DNA of 64,000 bases from the NCBI RefSeq assembly GCF_011761185.1, contig NZ_JAAOYM010000001.1, forward strand, positions 2,542,001 through 2,606,000, in the 5' to 3' direction. A model generated the notes under the pieces. It made no database searches, was not told where the DNA came from, and saw nothing but the letters and a program-made list of their open reading frames with translations. Positions 47,661-55,824 of the stretch are shown piece after piece; position 1 is the stretch's first letter, and each line of letters starts with the position of its first letter. The translations under genes and the position numbers were made by a program. Source of the stretch: Saccharomonospora amisosensis (GTDB taxonomy: Bacteria > Actinomycetota > Actinomycetes > Mycobacteriales > Pseudonocardiaceae).

Positions 47661-48458
47661 GTGGCCGAGGCGTTCTACCTGCCGCTGGGGCAGGGCCGGT
47701 TCCAGCCCACCGAGCACACCTCCGGGCCGTGGACGCCACAGGCGCAGCATTTCGGTCCGCCTTCGGCGCTGCTCGTCCGCGCGCTGGAAGGGGTTCCCGC
47801 CGAGCGGGAGACGCAACTGGGCAGGGTCACCATCGAGATTCTGGGGCCCGCGCCGCTGCGGGAGCTGACCGTCACCGCCCGGCTGGAGCGCCCAGGCCGG
47901 TCGGTCGAGCTGCTCAGCGCGGAGCTGACCGCGGGTTCCCGTACCGTTGCCCGCGCCTCGGCCTGGCGGTTGAGCAGTAACGACACCGGTGCCGTCTCGG
48001 CGGGTGCCTCGGCGCCGCTGCCGCCGGTGGCGGACTGCGGACCGGCGCGGTGGCCGTCGGACTGGCTGGGTGGCTACCTGCACGCCATGGAATGGAGGAC
48101 GGCCAAGGGTGACCTGTGCGACCCCGGTCCCGCTGCGGTCTGGGCCCGGCAGCGCTTCCCACTCGTCGACGGGGAGAAGCCCAGCGCGCTACAGCGGCTG
48201 TTCACCGTCGCCGATTCCGGCAACGGTGTGTCCAACCGGCTCGACCCGAACCAGTGGTGGTTCATCAACCCGGAGTTGACCGTGCATGTCCTGCGCGAGC
48301 CCATCGGCGAGTGGATCGGGCTGGACGCTGCCACCGTGGTCGGGCCCGCCGGGGTGGGCACGGCCACGAGCACGCTGCACGACGAGGGCGGGCAGGTGGC
48401 GACCGGATCACAGGCATTGCTCGTTCGCAGACGTGAATCCGCTGCTCAGCAGCCGTGA
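47661..48458 (+). CDS. Acyl-CoA thioesterase family protein (double hotdog)
   Basis: The 265-residue protein has two hotdog halves as in TesB-like thioesterases: HTSGPWTPQAQHFGPPSALLVRALE in the first, and RLDPNQWWFINPELTVHVLREPIGEWIGLDA in the second. It should cleave acyl-CoAs; chain specificity is unknown. GAAGGAG precedes the GTG. It begins 40 bp after the nuclease gene and is probably cotranscribed with it. Confidence 0.88.
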   Translation: MAEAFYLPLGQGRFQPTEHTSGPWTPQAQHFGPPSALLVRALEGVPAERETQLGRVTIEILGPAPLRELTVTARLERPGRSVELLSAELTAGSRTVARASAWRLSSNDTGAVSAGASAPLPPVADCGPARWPSDWLGGYLHAMEWRTAKGDLCDPGPAAVWARQRFPLVDGEKPSALQRLFTVADSGNGVSNRLDPNQWWFINPELTVHVLREPIGEWIGLDAATVVGPAGVGTATSTLHDEGGQVATGSQALLVRRRESAAQQP

Positions 48459-48569
48459 CCGGGAATCGGTGCGAAACCGACGCCGAACACTCCAGGGTCC
48501 ACGCCACCCGTTCCGGTGACTGATCCACTACCCTGCTCGCAAACCACGAGACCCGGGAGCTGGCGCACA

Positions 48570-49499
48570 GTGCAGATCACCTCGGTGGTCAACCAGAAAG
48601 GCGGAGTCGGCAAGACCGCGCTCAGCGTTGGTGCCGCCGCCGCCCTCGCCGAGCGAGGTCGCAGGGTGCTGCTCATCGACCTGGACCCGCAGGGGCACGC
48701 GACCACCGAACTGCTCGGCCTGCCCGAACCGCCACCGGAAGCGCCGAGCCTGGCCAAGGCGCTGACGAAGCTGTGGCGAGGCCCCATCGAGGAACTTGTG
48801 GTACCCCACCCCCGCAGCAACATCGGCAGGGGCGGCGCCTTCGACGTAATCCCGACGTCACCGGGCATGTTCGACCTGATCCGCAGGCTTGACCAGTTCC
48901 GGGTCCCCGGCTGGCAGTTGGCGAGGGTGATCCAGTTCGCCAACTACGACCACGTCATCATCGACTGCCCGCCCGCACTGGACGTACTGACCAACAACGC
49001 GCTGGTGGCCACGCACGGCATCCTCGTGCCCGTGCAGCCCGACCGGACCAGCATCAGGGCACTGCGGCTGATGCGGGAACAGATCAGCTACCTGGAGGCG
49101 GCCGCGCGGCGACCGCCGATCGTTTACCACGGCCTGGTCCCAGGGCTGTACCGCCGACCCATCTCGGCATACGCGGTGGCAGCGCTGGAGGAGTTGCGGA
49201 CCTTCGGCATCCCGATGTTGGCGCACGTGCCGCTCAGCGTCGTGGTCAACGAGGCGGCCGCCAAGGGAGTGCCCGTCACGACGTTCGCACCCGAGACCAT
49301 CCAGGCGGCGGCCTATCGCGACATCGCACAGGTGCTGGACGCGGTCGCCGTGCGGCACCGGCCCATGGCGCCGACCGCCGACCAGGAGTTCCTGTTCGAG
49401 GACTTCATCGCCGACCTCGCGCAAACCCGCGCCGCCAACGACAGCGGCGGGCGTCGTGGGTTGTACGACCTGATGCCCAAGCGGCCGCGCCCACGCTGA
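48570..49499 (+). CDS. Orphan ParA/Soj-type ATPase
   Basis: The 309-residue protein starts (V)QITSVVNQKGGVGKTA with a deviant Walker A (signature Lys10, Lys15), then LLIDLDPQGHAT and VIIDCPPALDVLTNNAL. These are ParA/MinD-type motifs. No parB or parS-like site follows, and the genuine segregation pair normally sits near oriC, so this copy probably positions another cargo. GGGAG precedes the GTG at 48570, and a TACCCT -10 box lies at 48529-48534. Confidence 0.87.
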   Translation: MQITSVVNQKGGVGKTALSVGAAAALAERGRRVLLIDLDPQGHATTELLGLPEPPPEAPSLAKALTKLWRGPIEELVVPHPRSNIGRGGAFDVIPTSPGMFDLIRRLDQFRVPGWQLARVIQFANYDHVIIDCPPALDVLTNNALVATHGILVPVQPDRTSIRALRLMREQISYLEAAARRPPIVYHGLVPGLYRRPISAYAVAALEELRTFGIPMLAHVPLSVVVNEAAAKGVPVTTFAPETIQAAAYRDIAQVLDAVAVRHRPMAPTADQEFLFEDFIADLAQTRAANDSGGRRGLYDLMPKRPRPR

Positions 49500-49524
49500 C
49501 CCCGCATCGTCCGCTTCGCCGGCG

Positions 49525-50370
49525 TCACAGCCTGCAGGAACGGATGTCGGAGGCCAGGATCGCGCGGGCACCGGCGGCAGCAAGCTCGTCCATGATCGAG
49601 TTCACCTGCTTGCGCGGCACCATGGCGCGCACCGCGACCCAGTCGGCGTGCGCCAGCGGTGCCACCGTGGGCGACTCCAGTCCCGGTGTGATCGCGATCG
49701 CCCGCTCCAGCAGCGATCGGGGGCAGTCGTAGTCCAGCATCATGTACTGCTGCGCGAACACCACGCCACGCAGCCGGGCAGCGAGCTGGGCGATGGGTTT
49801 GGAGTCCCCGTTGCCCGCCCTGTGCACGAGAACCGCCTCGGACACACAGATCGGGTCGCCGAAGGCAACCAGGTTGTGCTGGCGCAGCGTCCTGCCGGAA
49901 CCGACCACGTCGGCGATCGCGTCGGCGACGCCCAGCTGCACCGAGATCTCGACGGCTCCGTCCAGCCGGATCACCTCGGCCTCCACACCCTGGCGGGCCA
50001 GATCGTCGCGCACCAGCCGGGGATAGGAGGTGGCGAGGCGCTTGCCGTGCAGGTCGGTGACCGTCCAGTCGCGACCCTGCGGGGCGGCGTAGCGAAACGT
50101 CGAGCCGCCGAAGCCCAACTGCAGTGTCTCCTCCACGGGCGCGCCCGAGTCCAGCGCGAGGTCGCGGCCGGTGATACCGAGGTCGAGTTCTCCCGAACCC
50201 ACGTAGATCGGGATGTCCTTGGGGCGGAGGAAGAAGAACTCCACCTCGTTCACGGGGTCGAGGACGGTGAGGTCACGCTGCTCGTGCCGCTGGCGGTATC
50301 CGGCCTCGGCCAGCATCTCCGATGCCTGTCCCGCCAGTGAGCCCTTGTTCGGCACCGCCACGCGCAGCAT
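49525..50370 (-). CDS. hisG: ATP phosphoribosyltransferase (long form)
   Basis: HisG makes phosphoribosyl-ATP from ATP and PRPP, the first step of histidine synthesis. The 281-residue protein has the catalytic bilobal part ([22 protein letters not shown], and the PRPP-loop-like [15 protein letters not shown]) and a C-terminal ACT-like regulatory domain (about 210-281) for histidine feedback. It follows hisE by 47 bp. Confidence 0.97.
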   Translation of the reverse strand: MLRVAVPNKGSLAGQASEMLAEAGYRQRHEQRDLTVLDPVNEVEFFFLRPKDIPIYVGSGELDLGITGRDLALDSGAPVEETLQLGFGGSTFRYAAPQGRDWTVTDLHGKRLATSYPRLVRDDLARQGVEAEVIRLDGAVEISVQLGVADAIADVVGSGRTLRQHNLVAFGDPICVSEAVLVHRAGNGDSKPIAQLAARLRGVVFAQQYMMLDYDCPRSLLERAIAITPGLESPTVAPLAHADWVAVRAMVPRKQVNSIMDELAAAGARAILASDIRSCRL

Positions 50371-50417
50371 TCCTCGTTCTCTCCTTCTCGGTTCGGCGAC
50401 CGCCGCGTGAGTCGTGT

Positions 50418-50699
50418 TCACAGGTAGCGGTAGACGTCTTCGAGCGAAACGCCTCGCCCCAACATGAGCACCTGAACCCGGTACAGCAGTTGGGAGATCT
50501 CCTCCGCCAGCCGCTCGTCGGACTCGTGCTCGGCCGCGATCCAGACCTCGCCCGCCTCTTCCAGCACCTTCTTGCCCTGTGCGTGTACACCGGCGCGCAG
50601 CGCGGCCACCGTCCCCGAGTCTTCGGGTCGGGTGCGGGCGCGCTCGGCCAGTTCGGCGTACAGCTCGTCGAAGGTCTTCACGACTCCAAATACTTCCAT
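50418..50699 (-). CDS. hisE: Phosphoribosyl-ATP pyrophosphohydrolase
   Basis: HisE carries out the second step of histidine synthesis. The 93-residue all-helical protein has the MazG-like metal site [18 protein letters not shown] and [14 protein letters not shown]. The ATG at 50699 gives a length close to the M. tuberculosis protein (93). It is first in the hisE-hisG operon. Confidence 0.97.
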   Translation of the reverse strand: MEVFGVVKTFDELYAELAERARTRPEDSGTVAALRAGVHAQGKKVLEEAGEVWIAAEHESDERLAEEISQLLYRVQVLMLGRGVSLEDVYRYL

Positions 50700-50837
50700 C
50701 CATCGGTCACGGCTCGGCGGCCGGGCCACCGGGCGCCGCGACCGCGCGGGGTGTCGCCCGGCAGTGTTGACGCGCCACGGGGAATGCACTTGGCTGAAAC
50801 TCGCGCAGGATCCCTTCCGGAACGGAAAGGTTGTGAT

Positions 50838-51641
50838 ATGAGCGACACGAGGCCCTCCTCGGAAAGCGCGGCGAAGGAAGCGAACCGGACCCAGCACGAC
50901 ATCAAACTCCCGCGGCATCCCGAGCAGGTCGATCAGGACAGCGAGTACTGCTCGGTCCTGCTCGACGGTGTGTGGCAGGACATCCGATTCCACGATTACG
51001 GCCGAATCTTCGCCATTCCCGGCCTCTACGAACAGCTCTTTCACGACATTCTCGACTGCCGTTCCCCCGACGTCGTCGCGAAGTTGCTCAAAGAGGAATT
51101 GCAGCGCGACAACGTCACCGCGGCCTCACTTCGGGTACTCGATCTGGGCGCGGGCAACGGGCTGGTCGGCGAGCAGTTGCGGACGGTGGGTGTCGGTCAC
51201 CTGGCTGGCATCGACATCCTGCCGCAGGCGCGGACCGCCGCGTTGCGCGACCGGCCGGAGGTCTACGACGCCTACCACGTGCTCGACATGACGAACCTGT
51301 CCGAAACGGACAGCCTGCTGCTCGAGCGGCACAGTTTCAACGCGCTGACCTGCGTGGCGGCACTCGGCTACGGTGACATCCCGCCCTCGGCGTTCCGGGC
51401 CGCGTACAACCTCGTCAGCGACGGCGGCTGGGTGGCGTTCACCATCAAAGACCGGTTCCTCTCCGACTCCGACACCTCGGGGTTCGCCACGCTCATCGCT
51501 CGATGCAGGCAGGCGGGTCTGCTCAACGTGCGCGCCCGCGAGCGCTACCGGCACCGGCTGGACATCAGCGGCCGCCCACTGCACTACTTCGCGCTCGTCG
51601 GCACCAAGCAGGGTGACATCCCCGCCGACCTGCTGCCCTGA
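50838..51641 (+). CDS. Class I SAM-dependent methyltransferase
   Basis: The 267-residue protein has an N-terminal cap (about 1-90) with conserved-looking [20 protein letters not shown] and a Rossmann SAM domain with motif [16 protein letters not shown], acidic GIDILPQ and a post-II region [15 protein letters not shown]. The substrate is unknown. ATG start. It is divergent from hisE, in a place not seen in mycobacteria. Confidence 0.85.
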   Translation: MSDTRPSSESAAKEANRTQHDIKLPRHPEQVDQDSEYCSVLLDGVWQDIRFHDYGRIFAIPGLYEQLFHDILDCRSPDVVAKLLKEELQRDNVTAASLRVLDLGAGNGLVGEQLRTVGVGHLAGIDILPQARTAALRDRPEVYDAYHVLDMTNLSETDSLLLERHSFNALTCVAALGYGDIPPSAFRAAYNLVSDGGWVAFTIKDRFLSDSDTSGFATLIARCRQAGLLNVRARERYRHRLDISGRPLHYFALVGTKQGDIPADLLP

Positions 51642-51661
51642 TCAGTACTGACCAGGCAGCC

Positions 51662-52330
51662 TCAGCGGTCGCGCGCCAGCCCGCTGATGGTGGCGGCATC
51701 CACTCCGACCAGCGAGGTTCGGAAGATGCGCCGCCGCCCCGGTTCCACCCCAACATCGCAGGGCACCACGAGCACGGTGCAGCCTGCCGAGGCCGCCGAT
51801 TCCGCGCCGACCGGGGAGTCCTCGACGGCGACGCAGCGGGCCGGGTCGGCGCCCAGCAGGCGGGCTGCCCTGCGGTAGGGCTCGGGGTGCGGCTTGTTCA
51901 ACCCGTCCACTTCGTCGCCGCACACGGTGGCGTGGAAGAAGTGCCTGCCAATGGTGTCCAGCGCCAGTTCGGTCAGCGAGCGCTCGGTGGAGGTCACCAG
52001 GGCGCACGGGATTCCGGCTTCGCTCACCGATTCCAGCGCCTCGCGTGCACCGGGACGCCAGGGCAGCTCGTCGCCGAACAGGTTCGTCGTGCGTCCCCGG
52101 ATCCATTCGCTCACTTCCGTGACGGCGTCGTGGCTCGGCTCGCGATTCGCCAGTGTGAGCAGGTATCGCGAGGTGGCGGTCAGGTTCGACCCAACCAGCG
52201 TGGCCCGCTGGCTAGCCGACAGGCTGCCGCCGAGCCAGTCGGCCGCCTCGTAGAGCGCGACGTCCCACAGCTTCTCGGAGTCGACGAGTGTGCCGTCCAT
52301 GTCCCACAGCACGGCCGCCGGCGGCCGCAC
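51662..52330 (-). CDS. HAD-superfamily phosphatase
   Basis: The 222-residue HAD-IA hydrolase has the nucleophile motif VLWDMDGTLVDSE, motif II LVTSTE, the Lys motif LNKPHPEPYRRAA and acidic motif IV CVAVEDSPVGAESA. It resembles beta-phosphoglucomutase-like and phosphatase enzymes; substrate unknown. GTG start, with GGGGAG immediately upstream. In many actinobacteria a HAD gene sits between metH and hisE; metH is absent here. Confidence 0.9.
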   Translation of the reverse strand: MRPPAAVLWDMDGTLVDSEKLWDVALYEAADWLGGSLSASQRATLVGSNLTATSRYLLTLANREPSHDAVTEVSEWIRGRTTNLFGDELPWRPGAREALESVSEAGIPCALVTSTERSLTELALDTIGRHFFHATVCGDEVDGLNKPHPEPYRRAARLLGADPARCVAVEDSPVGAESAASAGCTVLVVPCDVGVEPGRRRIFRTSLVGVDAATISGLARDR

Positions 52331-52780
52331 CTCCCCTGCTGTGTGCTGACCTGCAGGTTCACCAGAGAACGCGGTACTCAGGATGCCCTCCGAAGCTCAC
52401 CGTGCGACGACCCGTGCGACAACTCACCCTAGAGCCACGGTGCGCGGCACCCGCCGCCACGGCGACGCGGATGTGGGCGGCGGCCGCGTTCCCGTGCTTG
52501 CGGCCGGCCTCGTCGAACGCGGATCACCAGTGGCGCCGCCACCAAGTTCGCCTGCCTGCTCGCGGCCCAGCGTCACCGACCCTGTTCCCGCCGTCCGCGG
52601 CGGGCGGTCGGTCCACGTTGTCTCCCGGTCGTCGATGAGGCCCCCGTTGCCGTAGCGTGCCGCAGCGCGGCGGGGTCGGCGGGCCCGCTGCGCACGCCGA
52701 GACAGTAGCGCGATACGGCGACTGCGGCCGCGTGCCGCCTGCGGTCTCCGCAAGTACTCGCCGGGCCGTAGGCTGGGCAT
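52331..52780. other. 450-bp region without a supported gene
   Basis: I see no gene with a recognisable product on either strand. The reading frames are Arg/Pro-rich and look like non-coding GC-rich sequence. The right end carries the PAC2 promoter (TAGGCT at 52769-52774). It lies where mycobacteria and many relatives have metH, but no metH-like peptide is visible in any frame. Confidence 0.6.
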
Positions 52781-53671
52781 GTGAGCACGCCCTTCGACGA
52801 GACCGACGAGACGGCTGCCGAACCACGGGAGCCCAAACCGGTGATGATCGTGGCGTTCGAGGGTTGGAACGACGCAGGCGACGCCGCGAGCACCGCCATC
52901 GAGCATCTCCAGCTGAACTGGGACGCCAAACCCCTCGCCGAACTCGACCCCGACGACTACTACGACTTCCAGGTCAGCAGGCCGACGGTGAAACTGGTCG
53001 ACGGTGTCACCCGCAGAGTGGAGTGGCCGACCACGAGGCTCGCGGTGTGCAGGCCGGAGGGGCTGGGGCGAGATCTCGTACTGGTGCAGGGACCCGAGCC
53101 GAACATGCGCTGGCGCGCCTTCTGCGCGGAACTGCTCGAGCACGTGGAACAACTCGAGGTCTCGACCGTGGTGACGCTGGGTGCCCTGCTCGCCGACACG
53201 GCGCACACCCGGCCGGTGCCGGTAACCGGCACCGCCTACGACGCCGAGGCCGCGGCGAGGTTCGGACTGGAGCGCAGCCGCTACCAGGGCCCGACGGGCA
53301 TCGTCGGGGTGCTGCAGGACGCCTGCGTGCAGGCAGGGGTGCCCGCGGTGTCGGTGTGGGCTGCTGTGCCGCACTACGTGTCCCACCCGCCGTCACCGAA
53401 GGCCACGCTGGCGCTGCTGCAGAAGCTCGAGGACGTGCTCGAGATCGAGATCCCGATGGGGGCGCTGCCCGAGCAGGCGCAGGAATGGCAGCAGACCGTC
53501 ACCGAGATGGCCAACGAGGACGAGGAGATCAGCGAGTACGTGCGCACGCTCGAGGAGCGCGGCGACGCCGAGATCGTGGTCGACGAGGCCAGCGGCGACA
53601 AGATCGCCGCCGAGTTCGAACGCTACCTGCGCCGCCACCGCCCTGACGGGCCCGGCTCCTCGGGCCGCTGA
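52781..53671 (+). CDS. PAC2 family (proteasome-assembly-chaperone-like) protein
   Basis: The 296-residue protein has the PAC2 fold: VMIVAFEGWNDAGDAAS at the start, VSTVVTLGALLADTAHTRPVPVTGTA in the middle, and PHYVSHPPSPKATLALLQKLE. A C-terminal helical segment (from 215) is rich in acidic residues. It matches Rv2125. PAC2 relates to eukaryotic proteasome chaperones, but a role with the bacterial proteasome is unproven. The GTG follows TAGGCT by 6 nt (leaderless). The next gene appears to start within its stop codon. Confidence 0.92.
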   Translation: MSTPFDETDETAAEPREPKPVMIVAFEGWNDAGDAASTAIEHLQLNWDAKPLAELDPDDYYDFQVSRPTVKLVDGVTRRVEWPTTRLAVCRPEGLGRDLVLVQGPEPNMRWRAFCAELLEHVEQLEVSTVVTLGALLADTAHTRPVPVTGTAYDAEAAARFGLERSRYQGPTGIVGVLQDACVQAGVPAVSVWAAVPHYVSHPPSPKATLALLQKLEDVLEIEIPMGALPEQAQEWQQTVTEMANEDEEISEYVRTLEERGDAEIVVDEASGDKIAAEFERYLRRHRPDGPGSSGR

Positions 53672-54888
53672 ACGGCGGCACCGGCACCTCCCGGCTCACC
53701 CGGGGTGCCCTGTACGTCGGTGCGCTGCTCGGCCCGTTCGGCGGTGGCATCGTCACCGCGATCCTGCCCGAGCTCGGCGCCAGCTTCCAGGTGTCGGCAT
53801 CGGCGGCGGCGACCTCGCTGACCGCCTACCTGGTCCCGCTCGCCGGGCTGATGCTGGTCTCCGGCACGCTCGGGGAGCGCTGGGGTCCAGGCCGCACCAT
53901 CCGGCTGGCTTACGTGGTGTACGCGCTGGCCGCGGCTGCCGCCGCCGTGGCGCCGTGGTTCTGGCTGTTCCAGCTCACCAGGGGGATTCAGGGAGCGGCG
54001 AACGCGTTCACGTTGCCGTTGCTGATGGCCAAGCTGGCCGCGAGCACGCAACCGCAGCGGCTGGGGAAAGCACTCGGTCTGTTCGGCTCGATGCAGGCAC
54101 TCGGGCAGACCTCTGGGCCACTTGTGGGTGGACTCGCCGCCGAGGTGTCCTGGCGGTGGGGTTTCGCCGGGATCGCGGCCACGGCGGTGGTACTGGCGAC
54201 GCTGACGCTGCCTCCCGATCCGCCGCTGGACCGCTCCCGTCCCCCTCGGTTGCGTGACGCCTGGACCCGCTCGATCGTGCTGCCCGGGCTACTGGCCCTG
54301 GTCGGGTGGGCGTGCCTTTCCGGCATCTCGTTCCTGGTCGCCTTCCGGCTGGAGGACACCTTCGAGCTCACCTCGGCGGTGCGCGGGCTGGTGCTCACCG
54401 GGTTCGGAGTCGCCGGGTTCCTCACGGCGAGGCTGGTGGGAAGCGCCGCCGACCGGTTCGGCGTCCGGGTCGCCGGGTTCACCGGCCTGGTCGCGGGGGC
54501 GGCGCTGGTGAGCGCGGCCGGGCTGGTGGGTACGGTGCCGGCTGTCGCGGCGAGCTGGGCGCTGGCCGGGGTCGCCGCGCAGCTCGTCATCGTCGCGGTG
54601 AACGTGTCGGTGGTGTCGGGACGGCCACGCGGCCGGGGTGGGGCGATCTCAGCGGTACAGGCGCTGCGGTTCCTGGGCATGGCCGCCGCGCCCGCGCTGT
54701 TCACCGCCCCCTACCGGTTCGATCCCGTGCTCGGCTTCGTGGTGCCCGCGGCGCTACTGGCGCTCGTGGCGCCCGCCGCCCTCGCACTGGGCCGCCCGCA
54801 CGGCGGGCGAGGTGACACCGGTGCCGGTCACAGCACCCGCCGCAAAGGCACCGCTCCCCCCGCGCGCCTGCGCCACTCGCGTGGGTAG
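53668..54888 (+). CDS. MFS transporter with apparent CTG start
   Basis: From 53791 (GTG) the protein lacks its first membrane segment. Reading upstream in the same frame gives a perfect MFS segment 1 (ALYVGALLGPFGGGIVTAIL, then LPELGASFQVSAS), yet between the in-frame stop at 53644 and 53791 there is no ATG, GTG or TTG. The CTG at 53668-53670 overlaps the PAC2 stop as CTGA, mirroring common ATGA coupling. That start gives 406 residues with 12 membrane helices. Substrate unknown; the family includes drug/H+ antiporters. The 3' end overlaps the convergent phosphoesterase gene by 61 bp. Confidence 0.75.
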   Translation: MNGGTGTSRLTRGALYVGALLGPFGGGIVTAILPELGASFQVSASAAATSLTAYLVPLAGLMLVSGTLGERWGPGRTIRLAYVVYALAAAAAAVAPWFWLFQLTRGIQGAANAFTLPLLMAKLAASTQPQRLGKALGLFGSMQALGQTSGPLVGGLAAEVSWRWGFAGIAATAVVLATLTLPPDPPLDRSRPPRLRDAWTRSIVLPGLLALVGWACLSGISFLVAFRLEDTFELTSAVRGLVLTGFGVAGFLTARLVGSAADRFGVRVAGFTGLVAGAALVSAAGLVGTVPAVAASWALAGVAAQLVIVAVNVSVVSGRPRGRGGAISAVQALRFLGMAAAPALFTAPYRFDPVLGFVVPAALLALVAPAALALGRPHGGRGDTGAGHSTRRKGTAPPARLRHSRG

Positions 54889-55652
54889 CCGAGCGACACC
54901 TCCTCGAACCGGACCCCGTCCGCGTAGGTGGTGCGAGGGATGTGCAGGTGCCCGTAGACGGCCAGCTCGGCCCGGAAGCGCACGTGCCAGTCGGCGGTCT
55001 CCTCGGTACCGCACCACATGGCGAACTCGGGGTGACGCAGCGGTGCGGTCGGGTGTCGGTGCAGCGGCCAGTGCGAGACCAGGACGGTGCCGTGGTCGGC
55101 GGGGATCTCGGCCAGCCGCTTCTCGGTGAGCCGCAACCTGCGCGCACACCACTCCTGCCTGCTGCGGTAGGGCTGCGGGTGCAGGTAGTACTCGTCGGTG
55201 CACACAACTCCCGCTTCGCGGGCCTGGCGCAGCGCCTCCTCGACCGCCCTGCCGTGAGCGCAAGGGGTGCGCCAACTGTAGTCGTAGAGCAGGAACAGTG
55301 GCGCCACCGTCAGCGGCCGCTCCGCGTACCGCCACACCGGGTAGTCGTCCTCCGGGGTCAGCACGTCCACGGCTCGGCAGCGGCGCACCAGCTCGTCGTA
55401 TCTGGCCTCGCCGCGCGCCCGTACCGGGTCGGCGGGAGTGGTCCACAACTCGTGGTTGCCTGGAACCCACACCACCTTCGCGAAGCGTTCCCGCAGTGTG
55501 GCGAGGGTGTCCACGACCACGCCGACCCGCTCGGCGACATCGCCCGCCACGATCAGCCAGTCGCTCGCCGTGGTGGGTCGGATCGCGTCGAGGTGGTCGG
55601 AGTTGCCTCGGTGGGTGACATGCAGGTCACTGGTGGCGTACAGCTGCGGCAC
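54828..55652 (-). CDS. Metallophosphoesterase
   Basis: The 274-residue calcineurin-like enzyme has the metal motifs LYATSDLHVTHRGN, WLIVAGDVAE, VPGNHELW, VLVSHWPLHR and VYGHLHIPR. It hydrolyses phosphoesters, with substrate unknown. The GTG follows TACGGT (55659-55664) by 6 nt, so a leaderless mRNA is likely. It is divergent from the ABC-F gene. Confidence 0.9.
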   Translation of the reverse strand: MPQLYATSDLHVTHRGNSDHLDAIRPTTASDWLIVAGDVAERVGVVVDTLATLRERFAKVVWVPGNHELWTTPADPVRARGEARYDELVRRCRAVDVLTPEDDYPVWRYAERPLTVAPLFLLYDYSWRTPCAHGRAVEEALRQAREAGVVCTDEYYLHPQPYRSRQEWCARRLRLTEKRLAEIPADHGTVLVSHWPLHRHPTAPLRHPEFAMWCGTEETADWHVRFRAELAVYGHLHIPRTTYADGVRFEEVSLGYPREWRRRAGGAVPLRRVL

Positions 55653-55688
55653 GGCCCCACCGTATCGCCGCCGCGGGCGACCGGCCCG

Positions 55689-55726
55689 AAAACGCGTTGG
55701 GCGGCCCACAGCCCGCCTGTTAGTCT
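55689..55726 (+). promoter_or_regulatory. WhiB7-like promoter of the ABC-F gene
   Basis: AAAA (55689-55692), 4 nt, TTGGGC as -35 (55697-55702), an 18-nt spacer, and TAGTCT as -10 (55721-55726). An AT-rich run just before the -35 is the recognised feature of WhiB7-dependent promoters. Confidence 0.5.
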
Positions 55727-55735
55727 CGGGTAATC

Positions 55736-55747
55736 ATGAAGAACTGA
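55736..55747 (+). promoter_or_regulatory. Leader mini-ORF (Met-Lys-Asn) upstream of the ABC-F gene
   Basis: ATG-AAG-AAC-stop begins 9 nt after the -10 box. The coding start is 77 nt after its stop codon. The intervening leader can form an ACCCGC/GCGGGT hairpin. This fits ribosome-mediated attenuation, known for several antibiotic-resistance ABC-F genes. Confidence 0.4.
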
Positions 55748-55824
55748 CACCGCGCCAGAACCCGCGTCCGAGGCATCGCGCCCGGCGGGTGCTCCGTGTC
55801 CACGAAGCGGCCGGTGATCATCTC

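Noticed and set aside
48570-49499. Chromosome segregation locus (parAB) or plasmid partition system
   Set aside because: No parB gene, no parS-like repeats and no replication genes are present; the neighbours are core metabolic genes.
52424-53386. 320-codon minus-strand frame over the PAC2 gene and the 450-bp gap
   Set aside because: Most of it is antisense to PAC2, and the remaining part is low-complexity Arg/Pro sequence with no metH or other homology that I can recognise.
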